Below the pieces are notes generated by a model. That model was given only the letters and a program-made list of their open reading frames with translations. It made no database searches and was not told the origin of the DNA. The translations under genes were made by a program, and so were the position numbers. Below are positions 35,780 through 43,689 of a stretch of DNA of 64,000 bases, one piece after another. Source of the DNA: Mangrovimicrobium sediminis. Lineage in GTDB: Bacteria; Pseudomonadota; Gammaproteobacteria; Pseudomonadales; Halieaceae. The DNA is taken from assembly GCF_004745945.1 (NCBI RefSeq), contig NZ_SRLE01000002.1, positions 186,001 through 250,000 on the forward strand, in the 5' to 3' direction. Position 1 is the stretch's first letter. The number at the start of each line of letters is the position of its first letter.

Positions 35780-35839
35780 ATTGGATTGCTAGACGACATT
35801 GAGCGCAGGATACGCACAAAGCGACCCGGCCATCTATCG

Positions 35840-35882
35840 TTGTCATAAAAAATTCATATTTATTACATGATTATGTCATGTA
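35840..35882 (+). promoter_or_regulatory. Four-unit 11-bp-phased PhoB-box-like array with overlapping inverted repeat
   Basis: TTGTCAT (35840), AATTCAT (35851), ATTACAT (35862) and ATGTCAT (35873) are spaced exactly 11 bases apart with spacers AAAA, ATTT and GATT, the AT-rich spacers expected in Pho boxes. The outer units match CTGTCAT at six of seven positions and the inner ones at four. TACATGA-N5-TCATGTA (35864-35882) overlaps the array and could be a separate operator. The array is about 160 bases ahead of the gene at 36042. Confidence 0.48.
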
Positions 35883-36041
35883 GTTCACGGCCTTCTGGAA
35901 GTGGACCCGGGCAGCATATCCCGCAGTCCGGACTGCTGTAAGAATATAGTCACAATAGTGTAACGATTGGCGGGTATCTTCGCGGAATCGGGCAGACTGT
36001 TTTTGCCCTTTTCTGAAAAAACATCGGAATATCAGCCAGTT

Positions 36042-36401
36042 ATGCGGAAAATCCTGTTCCCCGCCGTGCTCCTGCAGTGTCTTCTCGCACTGCCCGCCGC
36101 GGCCTTGTCCCTCGCACCGGAAGAATTTTCCGCCTCCCGCCAGCTCGCCTGCGTGCTCGCAGAGCAGTCCCTGGGCTATCTCAGCGAGGTGGAATACGGC
36201 AGCCGCACCCACGACGTGCTGGACGGCTTTGACGAGGCAGAGCGGGATAACATCCTGTCCAAGGCGCTGGGTTACGTGGATGGCCTGATGTTTGACATCG
36301 CCGATGACGACGCACTGCAGGTCAATGATCGACTCGAGCAGTTCGTCGCCAGCCGCTCCTGCGCCGAGCAGGGCTACCAGCAGGCGACCTGGCAGCTTTG
36401 A
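36042..36401 (+). CDS. Small secreted protein of unknown function
   Basis: A 119-residue protein with a signal peptide (ILFPAVLLQCLLALPAAALS) and a mature helical part with two cysteines (RQLACVLAEQ and SRSCAEQGY) and many acidic residues (GFDEAERDN, DIADDDALQVNDRLEQ). The start is ATG 36042; the longer frame upstream runs through AT-rich promoter sequence. No family is recognised. It ends 12 bases from the tetR stop (convergent). Confidence 0.7.
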   Translation: MRKILFPAVLLQCLLALPAAALSLAPEEFSASRQLACVLAEQSLGYLSEVEYGSRTHDVLDGFDEAERDNILSKALGYVDGLMFDIADDDALQVNDRLEQFVASRSCAEQGYQQATWQL

Positions 36402-36413
36402 CCGCCGCCGCCT

Positions 36414-37097
36414 TCAGCGGCTGCGTTTCTTCCTTGTTGTTCCCGTCCGGGCTCCCTTCTGGCAGACCGCGCGAAACCCCGCCGCGGTGAACGGGATCAT
36501 GCGGTCGAAGGCCGCGCCGAGATCGCTGGAGCGGCAGGTTCCCCCGGACAGTTTGTCGATGCGGCCGGTGCGCGCCAGCGCCAGGGTGAGTGACCCCGAC
36601 AGGTTCTGGTAGCACCAGAAAATATCCTCTTCGCGGGCGTCGGGCAGCGCCGTGCGCAGGGCCTCGATGAATTCCAGCACCAGCTTGTCGAACAGCTTGG
36701 TCATCATCTTCGGGCCCCAGTAGGGCGAGTTGTTGATGTAGGCGACCAGGGCCAGGTAGTTGGCCCAGCCGCTGTCGCCATCGCGCTGGGCGATCTCCAG
36801 CGGCCGGGTAAATGCCTCGATGATCTGCTCCACGCTGGGCCCCTGCGGCCCCGCCTCCGCCTGGAACTGGCGCAGTGCCTGCAGGCGCGACTGGTTGAGC
36901 TCCACCGAGCGGCGATCGAACACCGCGCGGAACAGGTCGAGTTTCTTGCCGAAGTGGTAGTTGGCCAGCGCCACGTCGACGCCGGCGCCGGTGGCGATCT
37001 GTCGCAGGGTAACGCCGTCATAGCCGTGCAATGCGAACAGTTCCTCGGCGACGTCGAGGATGCGCTCGCTCTTCGGGCTGGGGGATCGTTTGCTCAT
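36414..37097 (-). CDS. TetR family repressor of the symporter/receptor cluster
   Basis: A 227-residue regulator with the TetR DNA-binding domain at the N-terminus: ERILDVAEELFALHGYDGVTLRQIATGAGVDVALANYHFGKKLDLFRAVFDRR. The C-terminal ligand domain includes a DUF1956/CecR-like region (WANYLALVAYINNSPYWGPKMMTKLFD...FWCYQNLSGSLTLALARTGRIDKLSGG), and a basic tail follows. It is divergent from the symporter gene. The three ATTCAAC-N4-GTTGAA(T/C) sites at 37141-37158 and 38667-38716 are the expected operators, so it probably represses itself, the symporter and the receptor until an effector, perhaps an acyl-CoA made by the ligase, binds. Confidence 0.9.
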   Translation of the reverse strand: MSKRSPSPKSERILDVAEELFALHGYDGVTLRQIATGAGVDVALANYHFGKKLDLFRAVFDRRSVELNQSRLQALRQFQAEAGPQGPSVEQIIEAFTRPLEIAQRDGDSGWANYLALVAYINNSPYWGPKMMTKLFDKLVLEFIEALRTALPDAREEDIFWCYQNLSGSLTLALARTGRIDKLSGGTCRSSDLGAAFDRMIPFTAAGFRAVCQKGARTGTTRKKRSR

Positions 37098-37140
37098 CGT
37101 CGTTCGAATGCCAGGGGAGGGCAGGTTACCACAGTTGCAT

Positions 37141-37158
37141 ATTCAACGCTTGTTGAAT
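37141..37158. promoter_or_regulatory. TetR operator 1 (tetR / symporter divergent promoter)
   Basis: A perfect inverted repeat ATTCAAC-GCTT-GTTGAAT between the divergent tetR and symporter genes, 43 bases from the tetR start and about 41 bases from the symporter start. Two near-identical sites occur in front of the receptor gene 1.5 kb away. Confidence 0.85.
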
Positions 37159-37199
37159 ATGCTGCGCTCACAATAACCATGACCGCGTGAGTGCCCGCC

Positions 37200-38645
37200 A
37201 TGACACCGGAGTTGTTCAAGTACCTGATCGTCGGCTGTTACGCCCTGCTGGTGTACTGGCTGTCCTGGCGCGGCATGCGCCGGACCCGCTCGGTGGAGGG
37301 GTTCTCCATCGGCAACAAGGACATGAGTCCGTATCTTGTCGGCATCACCCTGGCGGCGTCGATCTCCTCCACCGCGACCTTTGTCATCAACCCGGGGTTT
37401 GTCTACACGGACGGACTCGCCGCCTACCTGCACTACGGCGTGGCCGGCTCGCTCGGTATCCTCACCGCGTTCCTGGTGCTCACCCGGGGCTTCCTGCGCC
37501 TGGGCGAGAAAAACGCTGCACTGACCATTCCCCAGTGGATCTTCTACCGCTACAACCACCGCGGTTTCAGCCTGTTTTTTGCGTTTATCAACCTGCTGTC
37601 GATCACTTTCGTGGTGCTTATCCTGGTCGGCTGCAGCCTGCTGGTCACCGGCCTGTTCCCGGTGGGGCAGAAGACCGCGCTGGTACTGGTGCTGGTGTTC
37701 GTCTTTTCCTACGTACTCATGGGCGGCACCTACGCGCACGCCTACACCAACTCGCTGCAGGGCATCATGATGATGCTGGTGACCGCGGTGCTGTTCGTGC
37801 AGGGCTGGAAGTACTTCGACGGCGACGTCTTCGGCGCACTGCGCTCGGTGGGTGCCGACTACGCCGCGCCGTTCAACCACAGCAGCCGGCTGTATTTCGA
37901 TTTCTTCTCCGTCTTCGTCAGCGGTTTCGTGGTGACCTTCGCCCTGATGCTGCAGCCGCACATCCTGACCAAGGTGCTTTACCTGCGCAGTGAAAAGGAC
38001 ATCACAAAATTCATTGGCACCACGGTGGTGGTGGGTTCGCTGTTCACCCTGATGCTGATGATCGGGTTCTACGCGCGCCTGTCGGGCATCGAGGTGGGCG
38101 CCCAGGACGCGGTGGTGCGCGAGTACCTGTTGCACGAGTTTGCCGCATCCCCCTGGGGGGAGTACGCGCTGGTGTTCGTGTTCGTCACTTTACTGGCGGC
38201 GGGCATGAGCACGCTGGACGGTATCCTCGTCGCGCTGTCGGCGATGGTGGTCAACGACATTGTCGCGCCCCTGTCGCGCGGCCGCACCAATGCCCTGGCG
38301 CTGTCGCGCTGGGTGCTGGTCGCGGTGGGGGTGATCGGCGCCTGGCTGGCCTGGAACCCGCCACCGCTGATCGGCCTGTTCGCGCAAAAGGGTGTCTATG
38401 GCCTGGCCGCGGCCTCCACTGTGCCGGTAGTGTTCGGCGTGCTGGTGCGCCGCCACATACCCCTGTGGGTGGTGGCGGGCGCGGCGCTGGTGGGCCTGTT
38501 CCTGCACCTGTTCCTCAACCTGGCCGCCGGTGTGGAAAACCCGGCGGTATCCGCAACCTACGCGATTTTTGCCTCGCTGGCCTTTGGTACAGGAGGTTTG
38601 TTCGTCACCCGCGGCGAGCGCGAGGTGCACGGCGGCGCCGGTTGA
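37200..38645 (+). CDS. Sodium/solute symporter (SSS family)
   Basis: A 481-residue membrane protein with about 13 hydrophobic segments. SSS landmarks are the N-terminal RSVEGFSIGNKDMSPYLVGITLAASISSTATFVINPGF, then GTYAHAYTNSLQGIMMMLV and the Na+-site region LLAAGMSTLDGILVALSAM. The family takes up carboxylates, amino acids, sugars or pantothenate with Na+; the neighbours suggest a carboxylate or a product of ester hydrolysis. I use ATG 37200 with GTGAG eight bases upstream; a GTG at 37191 would add three residues. Confidence 0.9.
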   Translation: MTPELFKYLIVGCYALLVYWLSWRGMRRTRSVEGFSIGNKDMSPYLVGITLAASISSTATFVINPGFVYTDGLAAYLHYGVAGSLGILTAFLVLTRGFLRLGEKNAALTIPQWIFYRYNHRGFSLFFAFINLLSITFVVLILVGCSLLVTGLFPVGQKTALVLVLVFVFSYVLMGGTYAHAYTNSLQGIMMMLVTAVLFVQGWKYFDGDVFGALRSVGADYAAPFNHSSRLYFDFFSVFVSGFVVTFALMLQPHILTKVLYLRSEKDITKFIGTTVVVGSLFTLMLMIGFYARLSGIEVGAQDAVVREYLLHEFAASPWGEYALVFVFVTLLAAGMSTLDGILVALSAMVVNDIVAPLSRGRTNALALSRWVLVAVGVIGAWLAWNPPPLIGLFAQKGVYGLAAASTVPVVFGVLVRRHIPLWVVAGAALVGLFLHLFLNLAAGVENPAVSATYAIFASLAFGTGGLFVTRGEREVHGGAG

Positions 38646-38660
38646 GGGGATATTTCGCGC

Positions 38661-38716
38661 TTGACAATTCAACATCTGTTGAACTACCTTGCGCTGAAAT
38701 TCAACGAATGTTGAAT
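38661..38716 (+). promoter_or_regulatory. TonB receptor promoter with TetR operators 2 and 3
   Basis: TTGACA at 38661-38666 is a perfect -35. Operator 2 (ATTCAAC-ATCT-GTTGAAC, 38667-38684) begins at the next base and fills the -35/-10 spacer; TACCTT at 38685-38690 is the weak -10. Operator 3 (ATTCAAC-GAAT-GTTGAAT, 38699-38716) lies 32 bases downstream, three helical turns away. A repressor on these sites would block polymerase directly. Confidence 0.85.
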
Positions 38717-38801
38717 TAATAGATCAAAGCGCGGCGACCGGGCATTGCCGCGAATAATGTTAAGCAACGCCCACAGAATAATCAGCCCAAGAGGTGTCAC
38801 A

Positions 38802-41051
38802 ATGAAACCAGGTATCGCCTATTCACCCCTGTATGCAGCGCTCGCGCTGGCAACCGTCGCCGCCGTGCCCAGTGTGCAGGCGCAGGACACCGGTCCCGGC
38901 TTCGGCCTCGAGGAAGTCGTGGTCACCGCGCGCCGCCGCAGCGAGAGCCTGCAGGACGTGCCCATCGCAGTGACCGCGCTGTCCGGCGACGACCTCGCCC
39001 TGAGGGGCGCGATCGACATTCGCGAACTCGCCCAGTCCGTGCCCAGCGTGACCCTGGAGGCCTCCCGCGCGACCACCAATACGCTCACCGCATTCATTCG
39101 CGGCGTCGGCCAACAGGACCCGGTAGCCGGCTTCGAGCAGGGTGTCGGCCTGTACCTGGACGACGTCTACCTGGCGCGGCCGCAGGGTCATGTGCTGGAT
39201 ATCTACGACGTGGAACGCATCGAGGTGCTGCGCGGACCCCAGGGCACCCTGTATGGCCGCAACACCATCGGCGGCGCGATCAAGTACGTTACCCGGCGCC
39301 TGTCGGACGAATTCAGCGGATCGCTGAAGGCCAGCTACGGCAGCTACGACCAGGTCGACCTGGTGGGTACCGTGTCCGTGCCGGTCACTGACACCTTCCG
39401 TGTTGGCGGTACGGTTGCCTCCCTGACCCGCGATGGCTACGGCGAGAACCTGACCACTGGCGAAGAACACTACGACAAGGACATTTTCGCCTACCGCATC
39501 AGCGCCGAGTTCGAACCCAGCGAGGACCTGCTGGTGCGCTTCGCCTACGACGACACCGAGGACGACTCCGGCCCCCTGGGGGGGTATCGCCCCTATCCGG
39601 GCGCCTTTAGCGGCGCCCCGGTACTCGGCGACATCTACGACACCCTGGCCGGCGCCGCGGACCAGCCGTCCACGGCGGGCATCAATGGCAAGAACGAATT
39701 CACCGCGGACGGCATGATGCTGTCGGTCGACTGGAACCTGGGCGAGGCGATTACCCTGCGTTCCATTACCGCCCAGCGCGAAGACAAGACGATCACCGTC
39801 ATCGACTTCGACAGCTTGCCGGGTATGGACCTCGACGCCCCGGCGATCTATGAGAACGAGCAGTTCAGCCAGGAGTTCCAGTTCCTGTACAACACCGACC
39901 GCTTCAACCTGGTCAGCGGCGTCTACTACCTGGATGCGGACGCGACCACCGATTTCGACGTGGTGCTCGGCAACCTGGGCGTCACCGCCTTCACCGGTGG
40001 CAAGGTGAACACCGAGTCCTGGTCCGTGTTCGCTGACCTGACCTGGAACTTCACCGAGAAGCTGTCCGTGGCCGTGGGCGGTCGTTACACCGACGACCAG
40101 CGTAGCGCCGACGTCTTCCGCGCCACCTACCTGGGCATAGGCTCGCCGTTCTTCGGTGTCGCCGACGCTCCGCTGTATGCCGTCACCAGCGACTATGAGG
40201 CGGAAAAAACCTTTACCGACTTCTCGCCCCGGGTGAACGTCAGCTACGCCCTGACCGACGACATCACCATCTACGGCGGCTACGCACAGGGCTTCAAGGC
40301 CGGCATGTTCGACCCGCGCGGCGCCAACCTGCTCACGCCCGAAGTGGAAAAAGGTGTGGACCCGGAAACCCTGGACTCCTACGAGGTCGGCATGAAGGCC
40401 CGCTACTGGGAGGGCCGCGCGATCACCAATATCGCCCTGTTCTACAGCGAATACTCGGACATGCAGGTGCCGGGTTCGGTGGGCATCGATACCGACGGCG
40501 ATGGCATCAGTGACGACTTCGTCGGCACCCTCACCAACGCCGGCGAGTCGGAGATCTCCGGCATCGAGATCGAGGGCAGCTTCCTGCTCACCGAGAACTT
40601 CAGCGTGGATCTCTCTGCCAGCTTCCTGGATACCGAGATCAAGGAGTGGATCTTCAACGACGTCAACGTCGCCGACCAGCGGGAAATCCAGAACACCCCG
40701 GAAGAGCAGGTGCATCTCGCCTTCAACTACCGCATGGACATGTTTGGCGGCGAGACCAACTTCAATGCCAGCTGGTCCTACAAGGGTGACAGCTACCAGT
40801 TCGAGGTGCCCACGCCGATCCTCGACCAGGACGCCTACGACGTGATCGACGCCAGCATCGTCTGGTTGAGCGGCGATGGTACCTGGCTGCTGGGCCTGCA
40901 CGGCAAGAACCTGACCGACGAGGAGATCAAGTCCTCCGGCTACTGCTTCGGTTTTGTGGACTGCCCCTCGGCGCTCGGCCTGGAAGACAACACGACGATC
41001 TTCTACGCGCCGCCGCGGACTTACACCGCGACCGTGGAATACCGCTTCTAG
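38802..41051 (+). CDS. TonB-dependent receptor of the TetR-controlled cluster
   Basis: A 749-residue receptor with a signal peptide (ALALATVAAVPSVQA), TonB box EEVVVTARRR, plug sequences RSESLQDVPIAVTALSGDDL, FIRGVGQQDPVAGFEQGVGLYLDDVYLARPQG and VERIEVLRGPQGTLYGRNTIGGAIKY, and a barrel ending in TYTATVEYRF. This plug type is frequent in receptors for hydrophobic or aromatic organics in sphingomonads and marine gammaproteobacteria. The ATG at 38802 follows AAGAGGTG. Its promoter carries two TetR operators, and a terminator follows the gene, so expression relative to the ligase may be graded. Confidence 0.92.
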   Translation: MKPGIAYSPLYAALALATVAAVPSVQAQDTGPGFGLEEVVVTARRRSESLQDVPIAVTALSGDDLALRGAIDIRELAQSVPSVTLEASRATTNTLTAFIRGVGQQDPVAGFEQGVGLYLDDVYLARPQGHVLDIYDVERIEVLRGPQGTLYGRNTIGGAIKYVTRRLSDEFSGSLKASYGSYDQVDLVGTVSVPVTDTFRVGGTVASLTRDGYGENLTTGEEHYDKDIFAYRISAEFEPSEDLLVRFAYDDTEDDSGPLGGYRPYPGAFSGAPVLGDIYDTLAGAADQPSTAGINGKNEFTADGMMLSVDWNLGEAITLRSITAQREDKTITVIDFDSLPGMDLDAPAIYENEQFSQEFQFLYNTDRFNLVSGVYYLDADATTDFDVVLGNLGVTAFTGGKVNTESWSVFADLTWNFTEKLSVAVGGRYTDDQRSADVFRATYLGIGSPFFGVADAPLYAVTSDYEAEKTFTDFSPRVNVSYALTDDITIYGGYAQGFKAGMFDPRGANLLTPEVEKGVDPETLDSYEVGMKARYWEGRAITNIALFYSEYSDMQVPGSVGIDTDGDGISDDFVGTLTNAGESEISGIEIEGSFLLTENFSVDLSASFLDTEIKEWIFNDVNVADQREIQNTPEEQVHLAFNYRMDMFGGETNFNASWSYKGDSYQFEVPTPILDQDAYDVIDASIVWLSGDGTWLLGLHGKNLTDEEIKSSGYCFGFVDCPSALGLEDNTTIFYAPPRTYTATVEYRF

Positions 41052-41085
41052 GTGCTGTCGGGGCGCATAGCCCCGGTGGATTTGT

Positions 41086-41114
41086 GCCGCGGGCTCCCCC
41101 CGCGGCTTTTTTTT
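41086..41114 (+). terminator. Intrinsic terminator between receptor and ligase genes
   Basis: The stem GCCGCGGG / CCCGCGGC (41086-41093 and 41099-41106) with a five-base loop is followed by eight T. It lies 35 bases after the receptor stop and 34 bases before the ligase start, so ligase/hydrolase expression depends on read-through or a weak separate promoter. Confidence 0.8.
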
Positions 41115-41147
41115 CCGCCTGATCTGGACGATGCAAGAGACTCTCAC

Positions 41148-42710
41148 GTGGTGACGACTTTCGATTCAAGCGCGCCCCTGCTGCCGGAAATCCTGGCCCT
41201 GCACGGCAAGTGGCGCGCGGCAAAAGATGCAGTGATCTGCGGCGCGCAGCGCTGGAACTGGGCCGAGTTCTGCGCCGCCAATCACCGCTTCGCGCACGGC
41301 CTGGCCGCGCACGGCGTGCAGCCGGGTGACCGGGTTGCGGTGGTCATGTCCAATGGCCTGCCCATGCTGCAGGCGCTGTACGGGATCATGGCCGCCGGCG
41401 CCTGCTCGGTGCCGATCAACCTGTCGGTGAGCGACCCGGCGCTGCTCGGCATGCTCGAGGATTCCGGCGCCGTGGCGGTGGTAGTAACGCCAGACCAGCT
41501 GCAGCGCCTGCTCGCCCTGGGCGATGCGCTGCCCGCACAGTTGCAGCTCAAGGTAGTCACCGGGGACGCCCCCGAGGACTGGACGGCAATGGAAGCACTG
41601 TGCGCCGGCCAGCCCGAGCACCTGCCGCCGTTGCAGCTCGCGGATGACGCGCCACTCAATATCATCTACAGCTCCGGTACCACCGGCCTGCCCAAGGGCA
41701 TCCTGCACACCCAGCGCGGGCGTCGCGACTGGGCCTACGATCTCGCCGTCAGCCTGCGCTACCACGGCGCCGCGCGCACGCTGCTGACCATCGGCCTGTA
41801 CTCGAACATCTCCTGGGTGAGCATGTTGTGCACGCTGCTGGCGGGCGGCACGCTGGTGGTCAGCCCGCGTTTCGATGCCGCTGAGAGCATCGACATCATT
41901 GCGCGCGAGCGCATCACCCACACCTCGATGGTGCCGATCCAGTACCAGCGCCTGGTGGAGGTATTGAAGACCCGCGGCGGCGATGTCTCCAGCATGCACG
42001 CCATGATGAGCTGCGGTTCGCCGCTGCACGAGGGGCTCAAGCGGGACATCTTCGACTGCTTTCCCTGCGGCATTATCGAGCTGTACGGCCTCACCGAGGG
42101 GATTATCACCACCCTGGAGCCTGAAGAGGCGGAAGGCCGCTGGGCCAGTGTCGGCCGTCCGCTGCAGGGCACCGACCTGTGCGTGGTCGACGACGCCGGG
42201 CAGGTGCTCGACGCCAACCAGTCCGGCGAGATTGTATCCCGCGGACGCATCTCCATGCCCTGCTACTGGGGCCGCGAGAAGGCTACGGCCGAGGCCGAGT
42301 TCATCGATACCCAGGGTGTGCAGTGGCTGCGCAGCGGCGATATCGGCTATTTTGACGAGCAGGGCTACTTTTATATCGTCGATCGCAAGAAGGACATGAT
42401 CCTGTCCGGCGGGCAGAACATCTACCCGCAGGATATCGAGGCGGTGCTGGTGGAGCACCCCGCGATCGACGACGTCGCGGTGATCGGCCTCGCCAGCCGG
42501 CGCTGGGGCGAGACGCCGGTGGCGCTGGTGGTGCCGGTGCCGGCTGCTGACGAGAGTGCGGAAGCGCTGTGCGCCTGGGCCAACGGCCTGCTCGGCAAGC
42601 AACAGCGCCTGGCCGAGGTGATCCTGGTGGAGGAACTGCCGCGCAATCCCAATGGCAAGATCCTCAAGCGCGAGCTGCGCGCCAGTTACGCCGAGCGTCG
42701 CTATGAGTGA
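41148..42710 (+). CDS. AMP-dependent acyl-CoA synthetase
   Basis: A 520-residue ANL-superfamily ligase that activates a carboxylic acid as acyl-AMP and then acyl-CoA. The P-loop is IIYSSGTTGLPKGILHTQ, motif A5 is ELYGLTEGIIT, the hinge region is DRKKDMILSGGQNIYPQDIE, and the C-terminal catalytic Lys is in NPNGKILKRELR. It resembles medium/long-chain or aryl-acid CoA ligases; the substrate is unknown. I prefer the GTG at 41148 (VVTTFDSSAPLLPE), because the longer frame runs back through the terminator. It is coupled to the next gene by GTGA. Confidence 0.9.
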   Translation: MVTTFDSSAPLLPEILALHGKWRAAKDAVICGAQRWNWAEFCAANHRFAHGLAAHGVQPGDRVAVVMSNGLPMLQALYGIMAAGACSVPINLSVSDPALLGMLEDSGAVAVVVTPDQLQRLLALGDALPAQLQLKVVTGDAPEDWTAMEALCAGQPEHLPPLQLADDAPLNIIYSSGTTGLPKGILHTQRGRRDWAYDLAVSLRYHGAARTLLTIGLYSNISWVSMLCTLLAGGTLVVSPRFDAAESIDIIARERITHTSMVPIQYQRLVEVLKTRGGDVSSMHAMMSCGSPLHEGLKRDIFDCFPCGIIELYGLTEGIITTLEPEEAEGRWASVGRPLQGTDLCVVDDAGQVLDANQSGEIVSRGRISMPCYWGREKATAEAEFIDTQGVQWLRSGDIGYFDEQGYFYIVDRKKDMILSGGQNIYPQDIEAVLVEHPAIDDVAVIGLASRRWGETPVALVVPVPAADESAEALCAWANGLLGKQQRLAEVILVEELPRNPNGKILKRELRASYAERRYE

Positions 42711-43582
42711 GTGTGCCCATGATTGAATATCGCGACACCTGGTACAGCAGCGCCGACGGCCTGCGATTGTATGCCCGCGACTATCCCTGCGCTGCCGGCG
42801 ACGCCGCGCCGGTGGTGCTGTGCATGCACGGCCTGACCCGCAATTCTGCGGACTTCGCGCAGCTGGCGCCGCACCTGGCCCAGCGCTTCCGGGTGCTGGC
42901 GGTGGACGTGCGCGGACGCGGCAACTCCGACTACGACAGCAACCCGGACAACTACACGCCGCTGACCTATGCCCAGGACATGTTCGCGCTGCTCGACTTT
43001 CTCGATATACAGCGCGCCATTTTATGCGGCACTTCCATGGGCGGCCTGATGGCCATGCTCATGGCCGCGACCCAGCCGGCGCGTGTCGCCGGCATCATCC
43101 TCAACGACATCGGCCCCGAGGTCGACCCGCGCGGTCTGCAGCGCATCCAGGAGTACGTTGGCAAGGCGCCGCCGGTCATCGACTGGGCGGGCGCCATTGC
43201 CCAGGTCCAGGAGGTCAACGGCGAGGCCTTGCCGGACTTCAGTCCCGCGCAGTGGGAGGCGATGGCGCGAGCGCTGTACCGCGAGGTGGACGGCGTGCCG
43301 GTACCCGCCTACGACCCGGCTATCGCCCAGCCGGTGGATGCCGGCGGCGCGGTGCCACCGGACCTGTGGCCGCTGTTCGCGATGATCGCGTCGCTGCCGA
43401 TACTGGTGATTCGCGGCGCGCACTCGGATATTCTCGCGCCCCAGTGTGTCGACACCATGCGCGAGCGCAAGCCCGACCTGCTGGTCGCGCAGATCCCTGG
43501 CCGCGGTCACGCGCCGACCCTGGACGAGGCCCAGTCGCGCATTGCCATCGACGCATTCCTGGAACAGTTCGCGAGCGCCTGA
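42707..43582 (+). CDS. Alpha/beta hydrolase
   Basis: A 291-residue cytoplasmic hydrolase with the oxyanion-hole region LCMHGLTRNSADF, the nucleophile elbow GTSMGG (Ser), a helical cap, an acid in IRGAHSDILAP, and the catalytic His in PGRGHAPTLDEAQ. The family includes esterases, lactonases and C-C hydrolases of ring-degradation pathways. The GTG at 42707 overlaps the ligase stop; ATG 42719 is an alternative. Its place after a CoA ligase and behind a symporter and receptor suggests hydrolysis of an imported ester or ring-cleavage product. Confidence 0.85.
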   Translation: MSVPMIEYRDTWYSSADGLRLYARDYPCAAGDAAPVVLCMHGLTRNSADFAQLAPHLAQRFRVLAVDVRGRGNSDYDSNPDNYTPLTYAQDMFALLDFLDIQRAILCGTSMGGLMAMLMAATQPARVAGIILNDIGPEVDPRGLQRIQEYVGKAPPVIDWAGAIAQVQEVNGEALPDFSPAQWEAMARALYREVDGVPVPAYDPAIAQPVDAGGAVPPDLWPLFAMIASLPILVIRGAHSDILAPQCVDTMRERKPDLLVAQIPGRGHAPTLDEAQSRIAIDAFLEQFASA

Positions 43583-43607
43583 TTCACACTCGCCTGATTC
43601 GCACTCG
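43578..43607. repeat. 15-bp direct duplication over the hydrolase stop codon
   Basis: CCTGATTCACACTCG is followed immediately by CCTGATTCGCACTCG (one mismatch). The first copy contains the hydrolase TGA. It is probably a local slippage duplication. Confidence 0.6.
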
Positions 43608-43689
43608 CCTGGGCCGCGGGTTTCCCGGCGGTGGTTTTGATCTATAGTTAGCTTCCCTGCCAACGATACCAACGACAGCGGAGCCGCCC

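Larger units (their letters stand above)
35683..36041. other. Divergent 359-base AT-rich intergenic region
   Basis: No gene is apparent. It lies between two small secreted-protein genes transcribed away from each other. It contains two PhoB-box-like arrays (35762-35779 and 35840-35879) and an inverted repeat TACATGA-N5-TCATGTA at 35864-35882 that overlaps the second array. The base composition is far more AT-rich than the flanking genes. Confidence 0.6.

Noticed and set aside
38823-41147. 774-residue open frame opposite the second TonB receptor
   Set aside because: Same shadow effect; it also crosses the terminator and the receptor start region.
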